Shown one piece after another: positions 41,999 to 51,722 of a stretch of 64,000 nucleotides of DNA. The stretch's first letter is position 1. Every line of letters begins with the position of its first letter. The notes under the pieces were generated by a model. It worked only from the letters and a program-made list of their open reading frames with translations, made no database searches and was not told where the DNA came from. This DNA comes from Tepidibacillus_B infernus (GTDB lineage Bacteria > Bacillota > Bacilli > Tepidibacillales > Tepidibacillaceae): contig NZ_JBLWFI010000001.1 of assembly GCF_048898065.1 (NCBI RefSeq), positions 2,410,155 through 2,474,154 on the forward strand, read 5' to 3'. Both the position numbers and the translations under genes were made by a program.

Positions 41999-44491
41999 AT
42001 GTTTAAAAAATTTATTTTAAAGAATGGTTTATTGGTTCAATCAGGGACAGTTTCTACGTATTTAAATCAAATAGGCGATCTGTTGCACCAAAAAGTAATG
42101 GGTTTTTTTTATCTCCTTTTTAAAAGATGGGAATTCGGTTATTTGGTAATGGGTTTTTTATTAGGTAGAGCGGTTATTCTGAATGATATGTCTCCCTTTG
42201 CCATTCCTTTCTTCGCTTTAATGTATCATTTGAAAAAAGAGAAGTTATTATATATTAGTTTAGCCATCTTATTTGGTACAAATCTTACAGATAGCCGTCA
42301 TTCAGCTATTATCTTTTCGGGTATGGTGATCTATTTCTTTGTTCAAAAATGGTTAGTTACAAAAAACAAAGCAGACTTATCCTATGCTCCATTTCTCGTT
42401 TCGCTCTCTATGGCCATTCCCCAAGGGACAAACCTTTTTTATCAACAAGTTAATGAAATCTATCCTTGGGTAATGGCTGGGATCGAAACAGCCTTAGGGT
42501 TTATCTTAACCTTAATCTTCGCCCAATCTTTGCCTATTCTTATCTACCAAAAGGATCAAGTCTCTTTAAATCAAGAAGAGATTATTGGGTTAATTATTCT
42601 TTTAGCTTCGACGATGACTGGAACTGTAGGTTGGACTATTCAGGATTATTCCATTGAGCATATCATCTCTCGCTATCTGATTTTAATATTTGCTTTTGTT
42701 GGTGGTGGTGCGATTGGTTCATCTGTTGGTGTTGTTACCGGATTGATCTTAAGTTTGTCTAACACAAATGCTGTTTATCAAATTAGTTTGTTAGCTTTCT
42801 CAGGACTTTTAGCAGGTTTATTAAAACAAGCAAATAAATTAGGTGTTGCATTCGGTTTAGTGATCGGTACAACGATTTTATCCATTTATTTAGGAGACCA
42901 AAACGAGATTTGGATTTCTTTTGCTGAATCAATGATTGCTTTAGTTTTCTTTGTTTTAACCCCTAAGTCATTGATCAAGCAAATCGCCACATTTATTCCT
43001 GGTACAAGTGAATACCATCTTCATTATCAAGAGTATGTTTCAAAAATAAGATCAGTTACTTCAGGGAAGATCGATCAGTTTGCAAATATGTTTACCCAAT
43101 TAGCAAATAGTTTTAAAGAAATCTCAGCCCCTACGAGGATTGATCAAAGTGAACAAATTGACCACTTTATGAGCCAGGTGGCGGAAAAACATTGTCAAAC
43201 TTGTTGGAAAAGAAATAAATGTTGGAATGAGGAATTTTTTAAAACTTATCGAATCATGACGGAATTGATGACAATCATCGAAACGAAAGGAAAAATAACG
43301 AAAAAGAATATTCCCAGTGAGTGGGCCGACCATTGTGTAAAATCGGATCAAACCTCTTTTCATTTAATGGATGTTTATGACAGTTATAGTGACCATTTAT
43401 ATTGGAAAAATCAATTAGAAGAAAGTAGACAATTAGTCGCCCATCAATTATACGGTGTCTCCCAAGTGATGAAAGATTTAGCTCAAGAAATACAAAAAGA
43501 CGGTAAAGATTTGGGTATACAGGAACAACAAATCCATCAAGCCTTAGAAAGGTTAGGTCTGTCTGTACGCCAAGTAAATATTATTCGACTAGAGGAGGGT
43601 AATGTCGAAATAGAAGTGACTCAACCAAATTGTAATGGAAGGGATGAGTGTATCAAGATTGTTGCTCCATTAATTTCAGAGGTGCTCAATGAAAATATCA
43701 TCGTAAATAACAAGGAATGTCAATTCAAGAAAGACGGCTCATGTAAAATGTGTTTACGATCTGCAAAAACCTATGAAGTAGATACAGGATATGCAGGAGC
43801 GGCAAAAGGAGGAAAATGGTTATCTGGTGATAGTTTTAGTACAATCGAGGTTAGCAACGGGAAATATGCTGTTGCTTTAAGTGATGGCATGGGAAATGGT
43901 GAGCGTGCTCGAACAGAAAGTAAAGCGACTTTGGAGTTGTTAAAACAGTTATTACAATCAGGAATTGAAGAAACGATTGCAATAAAGACGATTAACTCTG
44001 TATTACTATTACGTTCTCAAGAGGAAATTTTCTCGACTGTTGACTTGGCAATTGTGGACTTATTTAATGCAAAAACCAAGTTTCTTAAGGTCGGATCGAC
44101 GCCTAGTTTTATTAAACGCGGTGATGAGGTCATCATGATATCTGCTAATAATTTACCAGTAGGCATTATCCAAGACATTGACATTGAGAGTATCGAAGTA
44201 GCACTTCAACCTGGGGATTTATTGATTATGATGACAGACGGCATCTATGACTCACCAAAACGGACGGCAAATAAGGAGTTATGGATGAAAAGAATGATAC
44301 AGGAAATTGAATCCGATCTTCCGCAGGAATTTGCCGACTTATTGTTAGAAAAGGTAGTTCGATATTTGCAAGGGGAAATTAGAGATGATATGACTGTGGT
44401 TGTTTCCAAAATTGACAAGTATCAACCAGAATGGGCAACAATAAAAATTCCTGGACTGTCCAAAATTGAAAGGGAAAGAATAGTTAATTAG
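41999..44491 (+). CDS. spoIIE: Stage II sporulation protein E, serine phosphatase
   Basis: 830 aa (B. subtilis 827). An N-terminal region with about ten membrane helices (to about 325), a central FtsZ-interacting region with Cys-rich CQTCWKRNKCW (near 400), and a C-terminal PP2C phosphatase (about 595-815: DSFSTIEVSNGKYAVALSDG, MGNGERARTES, LIMMTDGIYDSP, RDDMTVVVSKI). It dephosphorylates SpoIIAA to activate sigma-F and works at the polar septum. Start ATG 41999 follows GGGTGGTG; a longer TTG frame begins inside the promoter and cannot be the start. Confidence 0.97.
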   Translation: MFKKFILKNGLLVQSGTVSTYLNQIGDLLHQKVMGFFYLLFKRWEFGYLVMGFLLGRAVILNDMSPFAIPFFALMYHLKKEKLLYISLAILFGTNLTDSRHSAIIFSGMVIYFFVQKWLVTKNKADLSYAPFLVSLSMAIPQGTNLFYQQVNEIYPWVMAGIETALGFILTLIFAQSLPILIYQKDQVSLNQEEIIGLIILLASTMTGTVGWTIQDYSIEHIISRYLILIFAFVGGGAIGSSVGVVTGLILSLSNTNAVYQISLLAFSGLLAGLLKQANKLGVAFGLVIGTTILSIYLGDQNEIWISFAESMIALVFFVLTPKSLIKQIATFIPGTSEYHLHYQEYVSKIRSVTSGKIDQFANMFTQLANSFKEISAPTRIDQSEQIDHFMSQVAEKHCQTCWKRNKCWNEEFFKTYRIMTELMTIIETKGKITKKNIPSEWADHCVKSDQTSFHLMDVYDSYSDHLYWKNQLEESRQLVAHQLYGVSQVMKDLAQEIQKDGKDLGIQEQQIHQALERLGLSVRQVNIIRLEEGNVEIEVTQPNCNGRDECIKIVAPLISEVLNENIIVNNKECQFKKDGSCKMCLRSAKTYEVDTGYAGAAKGGKWLSGDSFSTIEVSNGKYAVALSDGMGNGERARTESKATLELLKQLLQSGIEETIAIKTINSVLLLRSQEEIFSTVDLAIVDLFNAKTKFLKVGSTPSFIKRGDEVIMISANNLPVGIIQDIDIESIEVALQPGDLLIMMTDGIYDSPKRTANKELWMKRMIQEIESDLPQEFADLLLEKVVRYLQGEIRDDMTVVVSKIDKYQPEWATIKIPGLSKIERERIVN

Positions 44492-44523
44492 AAAACATTG
44501 TGTTTTAAGGGATTACGTATAAC

Positions 44524-44567
44524 TGCTCCCCTTTGTGGAAATGAATGGTATTAAACAGGGGGGAGCA
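44524..44567 (+). promoter_or_regulatory. Hairpin covering the yabS ribosome-binding site
   Basis: TGCTCCCC (44524-44531) is complementary to GGGGAGCA (44560-44567), which contains most of the yabS Shine-Dalgarno sequence AGGGGGGAG. It could reduce yabS translation or act as a weak attenuator. Confidence 0.5.
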
Positions 44568-44569
44568 AA

Positions 44570-45286
44570 ATGAATGAAACTTTAGTTTTCAATCAAATTA
44601 CTTTAATTACAGATGGTTGTTCGAACCAAGGCTATTCACCGATTGAAGCTGCCAGACAAGCTTATCAAAAGGGAATTATTATAAATGTGATAGGGATCAC
44701 TGATGGAGGTCAAATTGGAAAACAAGGTATTCTTGAAATTGAAGGGATTGCAAAGGCCGGAGGCGGACTGAGCCAGATCGTTCCTGTAGAAAGGGTAAAG
44801 AAAACAGTTCAATTTGTTACTAGACAAGCAATGAACAAAACAATTACCCAAGTTGTTAACGCACAACTCGTACAAATTTTAGGGGAGAAAGATTTAGTTG
44901 AAATCTCCCCTAATCAAAGGTTAAAGGTTGCAAATATGATGGATGAAATGGCAGAACATAGTCATCTTAAGGTTTTATTATTAATTGACCAAAGTGCAAG
45001 TATGCTAAAAAAAATGGAAAAGGTACAAGAAGCAATCGTTGACTTCCAATTAAGTTTATTGTCTAGAGCTGGGGAGAGCTCAATTTCGATTGTTATCTTT
45101 CCAGGCAATCCTGATCTCCTTGATATTAAAATTCCTTGGACGAAAGATATTAAGAAGGTAGATACCATATTACATCAAATGGTACCACAGGGAAATACAC
45201 CTACTGGATCAGCTATTTTAAAAAGCATTGATCTATTTTATCAATCAAAACATAAACAAGGGTTGCTTGATGAATATGTTGTTTAA
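44570..45286 (+). CDS. yabS: VWA-domain sporulation-locus protein YabS
   Basis: 238 aa. It begins with LITDGCSNQGYSPIEAARQA and a second Rossmann-like VWA portion has LLLIDQSASMLKKM (metal-binding DxSxS near 141) and TPTGSAI. B. subtilis YabS has the same layout and place between spoIIE and yabT; function is not established. It overlaps yabT by 17 nt. Confidence 0.9.
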   Translation: MNETLVFNQITLITDGCSNQGYSPIEAARQAYQKGIIINVIGITDGGQIGKQGILEIEGIAKAGGGLSQIVPVERVKKTVQFVTRQAMNKTITQVVNAQLVQILGEKDLVEISPNQRLKVANMMDEMAEHSHLKVLLLIDQSASMLKKMEKVQEAIVDFQLSLLSRAGESSISIVIFPGNPDLLDIKIPWTKDIKKVDTILHQMVPQGNTPTGSAILKSIDLFYQSKHKQGLLDEYVV

Positions 45287-46193
45287 TCGTTCCCATAAAG
45301 AAACTTTTCGTTCAGGTAAGGTGATTAAGGGTAAATGGAATGGTAGACAGTATATTGTGAGGCGGTCACTTGGCTCAGGGGAAAATGGCACGGTTTATTT
45401 GGTTCAATCATCTGGAAAACTATATGCTTTAAAAATAAGTCCTATCTCAATTGATCTCGGTTATGAAATTACAGTGATACAGCGTCTTAGTGAAACCCAA
45501 GGTCCAAGCCTTGGGTTTTCCGTATTTGACATTGATGATTTTATTGATGATGATGAACATTATTCTTTTTATGTAATGCCTTATGTACAGGGTATTTCTA
45601 TTAAATATTTCTTTTATGGAAAAAGTGAGAAGGATTATTTAAAAATATTTATAAAAATGCTTAAATTATTAGAAGTGATTCATAAAGAAGGGTGGGCATT
45701 TGGCGATTTAAAACCTGAGCATTTTTTAATTGATCCTGACTTAGGAAAACTCTCAATGATTGACTTTGGAGGTGTAACAAAGTTTGGTGAAGGAATTAGG
45801 CAGTACACAGAAATATATGATAGGGGAAGCTGGGGGGCAGGGACTAGAAAGGCTGACCCACATTACGATTTATTTTCTATCGTCATGATTTTATTACAAC
45901 TTACTTTAGGTGAACAGAAATTTTATCAAATTTATCGATCACATCGTAGTTTTCATGAACTTTATGATATAATACCTAATATTCATGATTTGAAAAATTT
46001 GTCACCTATTTTAATAAAAATTCTAAATGGAACTTATACATCAGCAGGTTTAGCAATTGAAGAATGTTCAAAATTCTTAGGAGGCTCTAAGAATACCACT
46101 ACTAAGAAACCATGGAATTGGATTGAATGGCTATTTACTTCATCGATCATCTTTTTTATTCTTATGTTTGGACGATTGATTTACTTGTGGTAA
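45270..46193 (+). CDS. yabT: Membrane-anchored Ser/Thr protein kinase YabT
   Basis: 307 aa Hanks-type kinase: glycine loop GSGENGTVYLV, ATP Lys in YALKIS, catalytic loop FGDLKPEHFLI (Asp present; His of HRD replaced), and DFG as MIDFGG. A single C-terminal membrane helix (about 288-305) anchors it. In B. subtilis YabT phosphorylates RecA in sporulating cells and is DNA-stimulated. ATG 45270 lies within the yabS end; the upstream frame has no ribosome-binding site. Confidence 0.93.
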   Translation: MNMLFNRSHKETFRSGKVIKGKWNGRQYIVRRSLGSGENGTVYLVQSSGKLYALKISPISIDLGYEITVIQRLSETQGPSLGFSVFDIDDFIDDDEHYSFYVMPYVQGISIKYFFYGKSEKDYLKIFIKMLKLLEVIHKEGWAFGDLKPEHFLIDPDLGKLSMIDFGGVTKFGEGIRQYTEIYDRGSWGAGTRKADPHYDLFSIVMILLQLTLGEQKFYQIYRSHRSFHELYDIIPNIHDLKNLSPILIKILNGTYTSAGLAIEECSKFLGGSKNTTTKKPWNWIEWLFTSSIIFFILMFGRLIYLW

Positions 46194-46208
46194 GGGGGAA
46201 GCCCTTTT

Positions 46209-46967
46209 GTGAAAGAAAATGTAGCTGATATTATGGAAGTCTGTTTATTAGCCGGAAAAATTATGTTATCAAGTGGTGCGGAAACTTATCGTGTTGAGGA
46301 TACGATGAATCGCATTGCAAAAGCTTACTCTGTTTATGAAACAAATAGTTATGTGACGCCTACGGGTATATTTCTAACCATTCAAGGTAGAAATAAAGAA
46401 GATGTCCAAACTAAATTTATGCGTATTTCTGAACGTTTAATTGATTTAAATAAAGTTGCTTTGGTCAATGATATTTCACGTAAGATCAGCTCAGGAATCA
46501 TGTCGATTGACTTAGCATACGAAAAATTGTTAGAAGTTGAAAAGGAGGAGCCACTTTATCCATTATGGCTTCAAATATTGGCCGCTTCAGTTGCGAGTGC
46601 TTTTTTTTCGTTAATGTTTGGAGGAGGTTGGCAAGATGTAACTCCAGCATTATTTGCAGGCGGTATTGGTTTCATCCTTTTTATTTATATTCATCGTATA
46701 GTACAAGTTAAATTTTTTGCAGAGATCTTAGCTGCTTTCATCATTGGGGCAATCACTTATCTTTTTTATTATTTTGGGATGGATATTCATTTAGATAAAG
46801 TGATTATCGGATCGATTATGCCATTAGTACCAGGAGTACTTATAACAAACGCAGTTAGAGATCTTATGGCTGGCGATTTAGTATCTGGTTTGGCGCGCGG
46901 GGCAGAGGCCTTTTTTACAGCCTTTGCGATCGGAGCTGGAATTGCAGTATTTATTGCAATGATTTAG
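46209..46967 (+). CDS. Threonine/serine exporter-like protein, large subunit (DUF1212/YjjP type)
   Basis: 252 aa. A soluble N-terminal part with MLSSGAETYRVEDTMNRIAK and PTGIFLTIQGR precedes about five hydrophobic helices (from residue 115), with LVPGVLITNAVRDLMAGDLV near 205-225. It is the first half of a split ThrE-type exporter. Start is GTG 46209. It is not present at this place in B. subtilis. Confidence 0.92.
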   Translation: MKENVADIMEVCLLAGKIMLSSGAETYRVEDTMNRIAKAYSVYETNSYVTPTGIFLTIQGRNKEDVQTKFMRISERLIDLNKVALVNDISRKISSGIMSIDLAYEKLLEVEKEEPLYPLWLQILAASVASAFFSLMFGGGWQDVTPALFAGGIGFILFIYIHRIVQVKFFAEILAAFIIGAITYLFYYFGMDIHLDKVIIGSIMPLVPGVLITNAVRDLMAGDLVSGLARGAEAFFTAFAIGAGIAVFIAMI

Positions 46968-46983
46968 TGGATTAGGGTATGGT

Positions 46984-47439
46984 GTGAACATGAATTTTGA
47001 AACATTTTATACAAGTTTTTTTGCAACGATGGCCTTTGGTATTATTTTTAACGTTCCTAAGAGGTCAATGATTAGTGGTGGAATCATTGGAATGTTAGGA
47101 TGGGCTCTTTATATTTGGCTAACAGGACAATATCATTTTGATATGGTTTTTGCTACCTTGATCGCTGCATTTTTTGTTGCTACAGTAAGTCAATTATTGG
47201 CAAGGTATCACAAGATGCCAGTAACTGTGTTTAGTGTTTCGGGAATTATTCCTTTAGTACCAGGTGGATTAGCTTATGATACTATGCGCCATTTTGTAGA
47301 AAATGATTATTCAATCGCAATTAAATATGCAACAAAGACATTGTTGATATCGGGAGCAATTGCCTTTGGACTTATTTTTTCAGGGGTTATTTCTCAAATC
47401 TTAAGAAGGAATGACAATGCAAATGTTAAGGAAGATTAA
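46984..47439 (+). CDS. Threonine/serine exporter-like protein, small subunit (DUF3815/YjjB type)
   Basis: 151 aa, four to five hydrophobic helices, with FNVPKRSMISGGIIGMLGW and SGIIPLVPGGLAYDTM, the conserved family segment. It is the partner of the preceding gene, 16 nt downstream. Start either GTG 46984 or ATG 46990; the two differ by two residues and have similar upstream sites. Substrate is inferred from family only. Confidence 0.9.
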   Translation: MNMNFETFYTSFFATMAFGIIFNVPKRSMISGGIIGMLGWALYIWLTGQYHFDMVFATLIAAFFVATVSQLLARYHKMPVTVFSVSGIIPLVPGGLAYDTMRHFVENDYSIAIKYATKTLLISGAIAFGLIFSGVISQILRRNDNANVKED

Positions 47440-48796
47440 ACAAACAATTGAGGCTTATCAAATGATAGAAAGTGAGAAACCTATCATTATCGGTTTATCT
47501 GGAGGACCAGATTCTATGGTTCTATTAGATGCCCTCTCTAAAATCACTTCTAATCCTTTGGTTGCAGTTCATCTTAATCATCAATTAAGGGGAAAGGAAT
47601 CTGATGATGATGCTCAATTTGTTTTGGAACAGTGCAAGAAAAGAAACATTCCTATTGAAATAAGCACAGTGAATATCGCTGATTATATGAAAGAAACGGG
47701 TTTGGGAACTGAAGAAGCTGGTAGAGAAAAAAGATATCAATTCTATTATGAAGTAGCACAAAAACGGAACGCAGATATGATTGCCTTAGGGCATCACTTG
47801 AATGATCAAGCGGAAACAGTATTGATGAGAATCATTAGAGGGACAGGCGTTCACGGGCTTGGAGGAATTCCTTATGTTCGTGTATGGAAAGGCTTAAAGA
47901 TTATACGGCCACTATTAGATATAACAAGGCAAGAAATTGAAGATTATAGTTATACTTTTGCTATTCCCTATAGAACAGATAAGAGTAATTTTTCTACAAA
48001 TTATTTTCGGAATCAAATCAGACTAGAAATCATTCCTTACTTAAAAAAATATAATCAACAAATCAATAATCATTTACATCATTTAGGGAAAATTACTCAA
48101 GATGAAGATAAATATGTACAAAAGTTAGCAGAAGAAGTTTTGGAAAAATGTGTCATTGAGAAGAATACTCATTCATATACTTTAAATACTATTTTATTAC
48201 AAAAATTGGAGATTGCTTTACAAAGAAGATTGATTCATCTAATATTAAGTTATCTGATTTTATCAGAAGAATTTGGTTATAAGCATATTGAAGATATTCT
48301 TTATCTCATTAGACAGAAAGAACCTTCCAAGTCTTTAGATTTGCCTGGGATACGCGTTTATCGAAACTATGATCAGATCGTTTTCACCACCCAAATGGTA
48401 AAAACAGACACTCCATCTTTTTATATCGAGATGGAAGTTCCAGGGGAGGCTACATTATCTTTCATTGGAAAGCGTTTTAAAACGATTCTTTCTGATCGGT
48501 TTTTAGAGCTTGAAGGAATATGGGCAGTATTTGATTATGAAAAATTAAATAGCAAAGAACCTATCATCATTCGTTCTCGGATGCCTGGGGATCGAATGAC
48601 GGTATTTGGAATGCAAGGAACAAAAAAAGTAAAGGATCTTTTTATTGATGAAAAGATCCCAAAATCTAGTCGTGATTTACAACCAATTATAGAAATTGAT
48701 CGCGAGATCATTTGGATTCCCGGTGTAAAACGTTCTAATATCGCTTTAATTTCTGAACAAACAAAGAAGTTTTTATATATCATCATGACAACATGA
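47417..48796 (+). CDS. tilS: tRNA(Ile)-lysidine synthase
   Basis: 459 aa. PP-loop IIIGLSGGPDSMVLLDALS (about 24-42), LGHHLNDQAETVLMRIIRGT and a C-terminal TilS domain with IIRSRMPGDRMTVFGMQGTK, VKDLFIDEKIPKSSRD. It converts C34 of tRNA-Ile2 to lysidine, essential for AUA decoding. ATG 47417 with AAGGA 6 nt upstream is preferred over ATG 47411. Conserved tilS-hpt-ftsH order. Confidence 0.97.
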   Translation: MQMLRKIKQTIEAYQMIESEKPIIIGLSGGPDSMVLLDALSKITSNPLVAVHLNHQLRGKESDDDAQFVLEQCKKRNIPIEISTVNIADYMKETGLGTEEAGREKRYQFYYEVAQKRNADMIALGHHLNDQAETVLMRIIRGTGVHGLGGIPYVRVWKGLKIIRPLLDITRQEIEDYSYTFAIPYRTDKSNFSTNYFRNQIRLEIIPYLKKYNQQINNHLHHLGKITQDEDKYVQKLAEEVLEKCVIEKNTHSYTLNTILLQKLEIALQRRLIHLILSYLILSEEFGYKHIEDILYLIRQKEPSKSLDLPGIRVYRNYDQIVFTTQMVKTDTPSFYIEMEVPGEATLSFIGKRFKTILSDRFLELEGIWAVFDYEKLNSKEPIIIRSRMPGDRMTVFGMQGTKKVKDLFIDEKIPKSSRDLQPIIEIDREIIWIPGVKRSNIALISEQTKKFLYIIMTT

Positions 48797-48879
48797 CTGA
48801 TTATATATACATAATATAAACAATGTTAAATACCATAAGGTATTATAAATGATCACCAAATTTTTATAGGAGGATGGAT

Positions 48880-49419
48880 ATGGAAAATGACATCAAAGAA
48901 ATACTAATCACAAAAGAAGAAATTGAGCAAAAGGTCAGTGAATTAGGATCTATTTTAAGTAAAGAATATGAAGGAAAGACCCCATTGATGGTTTGTGTGC
49001 TCAAAGGGGCGACGCTTTTTATGTCGGATCTAGTCAGACATATGAATATTCATGTAGAAATGGATTTTATGGCTGTCTCAAGTTATGGAGCTTCTACTGA
49101 ATCTTCTGGTGTGGTACGTATTTTGAAGGATTTGGATACAACAATTGAAGGAAGAGATATTATTATCGTTGAAGATATCATTGATAGTGGTCTTACATTA
49201 AGTTATTTGGTTGATCTTTTTAACAGAAGAAACATCAACTCAATAAAAATCGTTACTTTATTAGATAAACCGCATAGAAGAAAGGTCTCATTAACCCCGG
49301 ATTTAAGTGGGTTTGTTATCCCTGATGAATTTGTGGTAGGTTATGGTTTAGATTATAATGAAAGGTACCGTAATTTTCCATATATTGGCGTACTTAAACC
49401 AGAAGTGTACTCCCGTTAA
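48880..49419 (+). CDS. hpt: Hypoxanthine-guanine phosphoribosyltransferase
   Basis: 179 aa. VLKGATLFMSDLVRHM, MDFMAVSSYG and the PRPP loop IIIVEDIIDSGLTLSYL, plus GLDYNERYRNFPYIGVLKPE at the end. It salvages hypoxanthine and guanine; in B. subtilis it also interacts with TilS and FtsH. ATG 48880 is preferred over 48874 because TAGGAGG ends at 48873. Confidence 0.97.
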   Translation: MENDIKEILITKEEIEQKVSELGSILSKEYEGKTPLMVCVLKGATLFMSDLVRHMNIHVEMDFMAVSSYGASTESSGVVRILKDLDTTIEGRDIIIVEDIIDSGLTLSYLVDLFNRRNINSIKIVTLLDKPHRRKVSLTPDLSGFVIPDEFVVGYGLDYNERYRNFPYIGVLKPEVYSR

Positions 49420-49428
49420 GTATGTCTA

Positions 49429-49458
49429 TTGTGGGGACTTTTTCTTTTATGATAAAAT
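49429..49458 (+). promoter_or_regulatory. Promoter of ftsH
   Basis: TTGTGG (49429-49434), 18 bp, TAAAAT (49453-49458) with TG one base ahead of the -10. Confidence 0.6.
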
Positions 49459-49488
49459 AATGAAAGTGTTCATGAGAGGAGGTAAGAG

Positions 49489-51426
49489 ATGAACCGCTTT
49501 GTAAGAAATACCGGATTTTATTTACTAATTTTCTTACTGACAGTTGGAATTGTTAGTTTTTTTACAAAACCTGGTACAACAACAGAGCAAATCAGTTATA
49601 CCCAATTTAAAACTGAATTAGCTGAAGGCAAATATAGCGAGATTACTGCTCGTCCAGATGGAATCACTTACCGAATAGAAGGTGTGTATAAAGCCGGTGC
49701 AGATAGTAAAAAGCAGTTTTATACAAATGCACCCTTTAGTGAAGGATTTTTAGCAGATCTTACCAATGCCCCTGTTGATAAATTGACCTTTTTAGAGCCT
49801 AAAAGAGATTCGATTTGGATTACTTTTCTAACATCGATTATTCCTTTAGTTCTTATCTTTCTTCTTTTCTTTTTCTTACTAAATCAGGTGCAAGGCGGCG
49901 GTAGCAAAGTTATGAACTTTGGTAAAAGCCGAGCCCGTTTATACAATGAAGAGAAGAAAAAAGTTACCTTTAAAGATGTAGCTGGCGCTGATGAGGAAAA
50001 ACAAGAACTTGTTGAAGTGGTTGAGTTTTTGCAAGATCCGCGTAAATTTGCTTCATTAGGCGCAAGAATTCCAAAAGGAGTTTTACTTGTTGGGCCACCA
50101 GGAACAGGGAAGACGCTATTAGCCAGGGCTGTAGCAGGTGAAGCAGGTGTACCTTTCTTTAGTATTAGTGGTTCTGACTTTGTGGAAATGTTCGTCGGTG
50201 TAGGTGCATCTCGTGTACGTGACTTATTCGAGAATGCAAAGAAAAACTCTCCATGTATTATTTTTATTGACGAAATTGATGCCGTTGGTCGTCAACGTGG
50301 TGCTGGTTTAGGCGGTGGGCATGATGAAAGGGAACAAACATTAAACCAGTTGCTTGTAGAAATGGATGGATTTGGGGCTAATGAGGGAATTATAATCGTC
50401 GCGGCAACAAACCGACCAGATATATTGGATCCTGCCTTATTAAGACCAGGGCGTTTTGATAGACAAATTACTGTTGATCGACCTGATGTTAAAGGTCGCG
50501 AGGAAATATTAAAAGTTCATGCTAGGAATAAACCATTAGCTGATGATATTAAGTTAGATGTGATTGCTCGAAGAACTCCAGGGTTTACAGGTGCTGATTT
50601 AGAAAACCTTCTTAATGAAGCAGCTCTATTAGCAGCTAGGAAAAATCTTAAAGCAATTACAATGCTTGAAATAGATGAGGCCATTGACCGCGTAATCGCT
50701 GGTCCGGAGAAAAAGAGCAGATTGATTAGTGAAAAAGAGAAGAAAATCGTTGCTTACCATGAGGCTGGTCATACCATTGTTGGATATCATCTTGAGCACG
50801 CTGATCAGGTACACAAAGTAACTGTGGTACCAAGAGGAAGTGCTGGGGGATATACGGTGATGTTACCTAAAGAAGATCGTTATTTCATGACCAAACCTGA
50901 ACTACTTGATAAAATTACCGGGTTGTTAGGGGGTCGAGTAGCTGAGGAGATTGTGCTTGGAGAAGTAAGTACCGGAGCTCATAATGACTTTGAACGGGCA
51001 ACAAGTATTGCACGTAGAATGGTAACAGAATTTGGTATGAGTGAAAAGTTAGGCCCGATGCAGTTTGGGCATGGCCAAGGTCAAGTATTTCTAGGCAGAG
51101 ATTTTAATCGCGAGCAGAATTATAGTGATAAAGTGGCATATGAAATCGATCTTGAAATTAGAAGATTTATTGAGGAAAGTTATCAACGTTGTAAACAAGT
51201 TCTTGAAGAGCATAGAGATGAACTTGAACTAGTTGCGCAGACATTGATGGTGAAAGAAACCCTAGATGCTGATCAAATTAAACAATTAATTGAAAACGGA
51301 AAGCTTGATGATGAAAATATAGATCATCAAGTAAAGGTTCAAATTCAGCACAAAGAAAACCGTTCTGATCAAGAACTAAACTTTAAAGACGAAATGACGA
51401 TCGATCAAGATAAAAAAGAAGAATAA
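49489..51426 (+). CDS. ftsH: ATP-dependent zinc metalloprotease FtsH
   Basis: 645 aa. Two membrane helices (about 7-25 and 110-130) flank an extracellular loop; the AAA domain has GPPGTGKTLLARAVAGEAG (about 203-221), IFIDEIDAVGRQRG and ATNRPDILDPALLRPGRFDR; the protease has HEAGH (about 425-429). It degrades membrane and regulatory proteins. The acidic C-terminal tail ends DQDKKEE. RBS GAGAGGAGG. Confidence 0.98.
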   Translation: MNRFVRNTGFYLLIFLLTVGIVSFFTKPGTTTEQISYTQFKTELAEGKYSEITARPDGITYRIEGVYKAGADSKKQFYTNAPFSEGFLADLTNAPVDKLTFLEPKRDSIWITFLTSIIPLVLIFLLFFFLLNQVQGGGSKVMNFGKSRARLYNEEKKKVTFKDVAGADEEKQELVEVVEFLQDPRKFASLGARIPKGVLLVGPPGTGKTLLARAVAGEAGVPFFSISGSDFVEMFVGVGASRVRDLFENAKKNSPCIIFIDEIDAVGRQRGAGLGGGHDEREQTLNQLLVEMDGFGANEGIIIVAATNRPDILDPALLRPGRFDRQITVDRPDVKGREEILKVHARNKPLADDIKLDVIARRTPGFTGADLENLLNEAALLAARKNLKAITMLEIDEAIDRVIAGPEKKSRLISEKEKKIVAYHEAGHTIVGYHLEHADQVHKVTVVPRGSAGGYTVMLPKEDRYFMTKPELLDKITGLLGGRVAEEIVLGEVSTGAHNDFERATSIARRMVTEFGMSEKLGPMQFGHGQGQVFLGRDFNREQNYSDKVAYEIDLEIRRFIEESYQRCKQVLEEHRDELELVAQTLMVKETLDADQIKQLIENGKLDDENIDHQVKVQIQHKENRSDQELNFKDEMTIDQDKKEE

Positions 51427-51438
51427 AGTTTAACTATA

Positions 51439-51465
51439 AAAAGGAGCCATTTTGCTCCTTTTTTT
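51439..51465 (+). terminator. Terminator after ftsH
   Basis: AAAAGGAGC (51439-51447) with GCTCCTTTT (51454-51462), then T. Confidence 0.88.
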
Positions 51466-51466
51466 G

Positions 51467-51497
51467 AAGATTAAGAAAGTATAACTTTCTTCCATTT
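51467..51497. repeat. 31-nt palindromic repeat, copy 2
   Basis: Identical over 31 nt to 41725-41755, including the AAGAAAGT-ATA-ACTTTCTT dyad, and also right after a terminator. Confidence 0.92.
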
Positions 51498-51504
51498 GTT
51501 ATTT

Positions 51505-51616
51505 AAGGGTTTGTATATACCATAAGCTGCGACCTTCAGAAGTGCCCTTCTCTCCGTAATCTTTATTCATAGAAGGGCACGGATGACGGAGCGCGATGGA
51601 ATATACAAACCTTTTT
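51505..51616. repeat. Palindromic ~110-nt element downstream of ftsH
   Basis: Outer arms GGTTTGTATAT (51508-51518) and ATATACAAACC (51601-51611) are perfect complements. An inner hairpin pairs GTGCCCTTCT (51542-51551) with AGAAGGGCAC (51571-51580). The loop CTCCGT (51552-51557) can also pair with ACGGAG (51586-51591), a possible pseudoknot. It could be a miniature inverted-repeat element or a structured RNA. No coding potential seen. Confidence 0.75.
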
Positions 51617-51722
51617 TACCAAATGATTGAGCTTTTTAAAAATGTTATATATGATACAATTATGGAATGGTGTTTAATATTAAGGGAAACGAATAAATTT
51701 TGATCCAAGGGGGATTTTGTAA

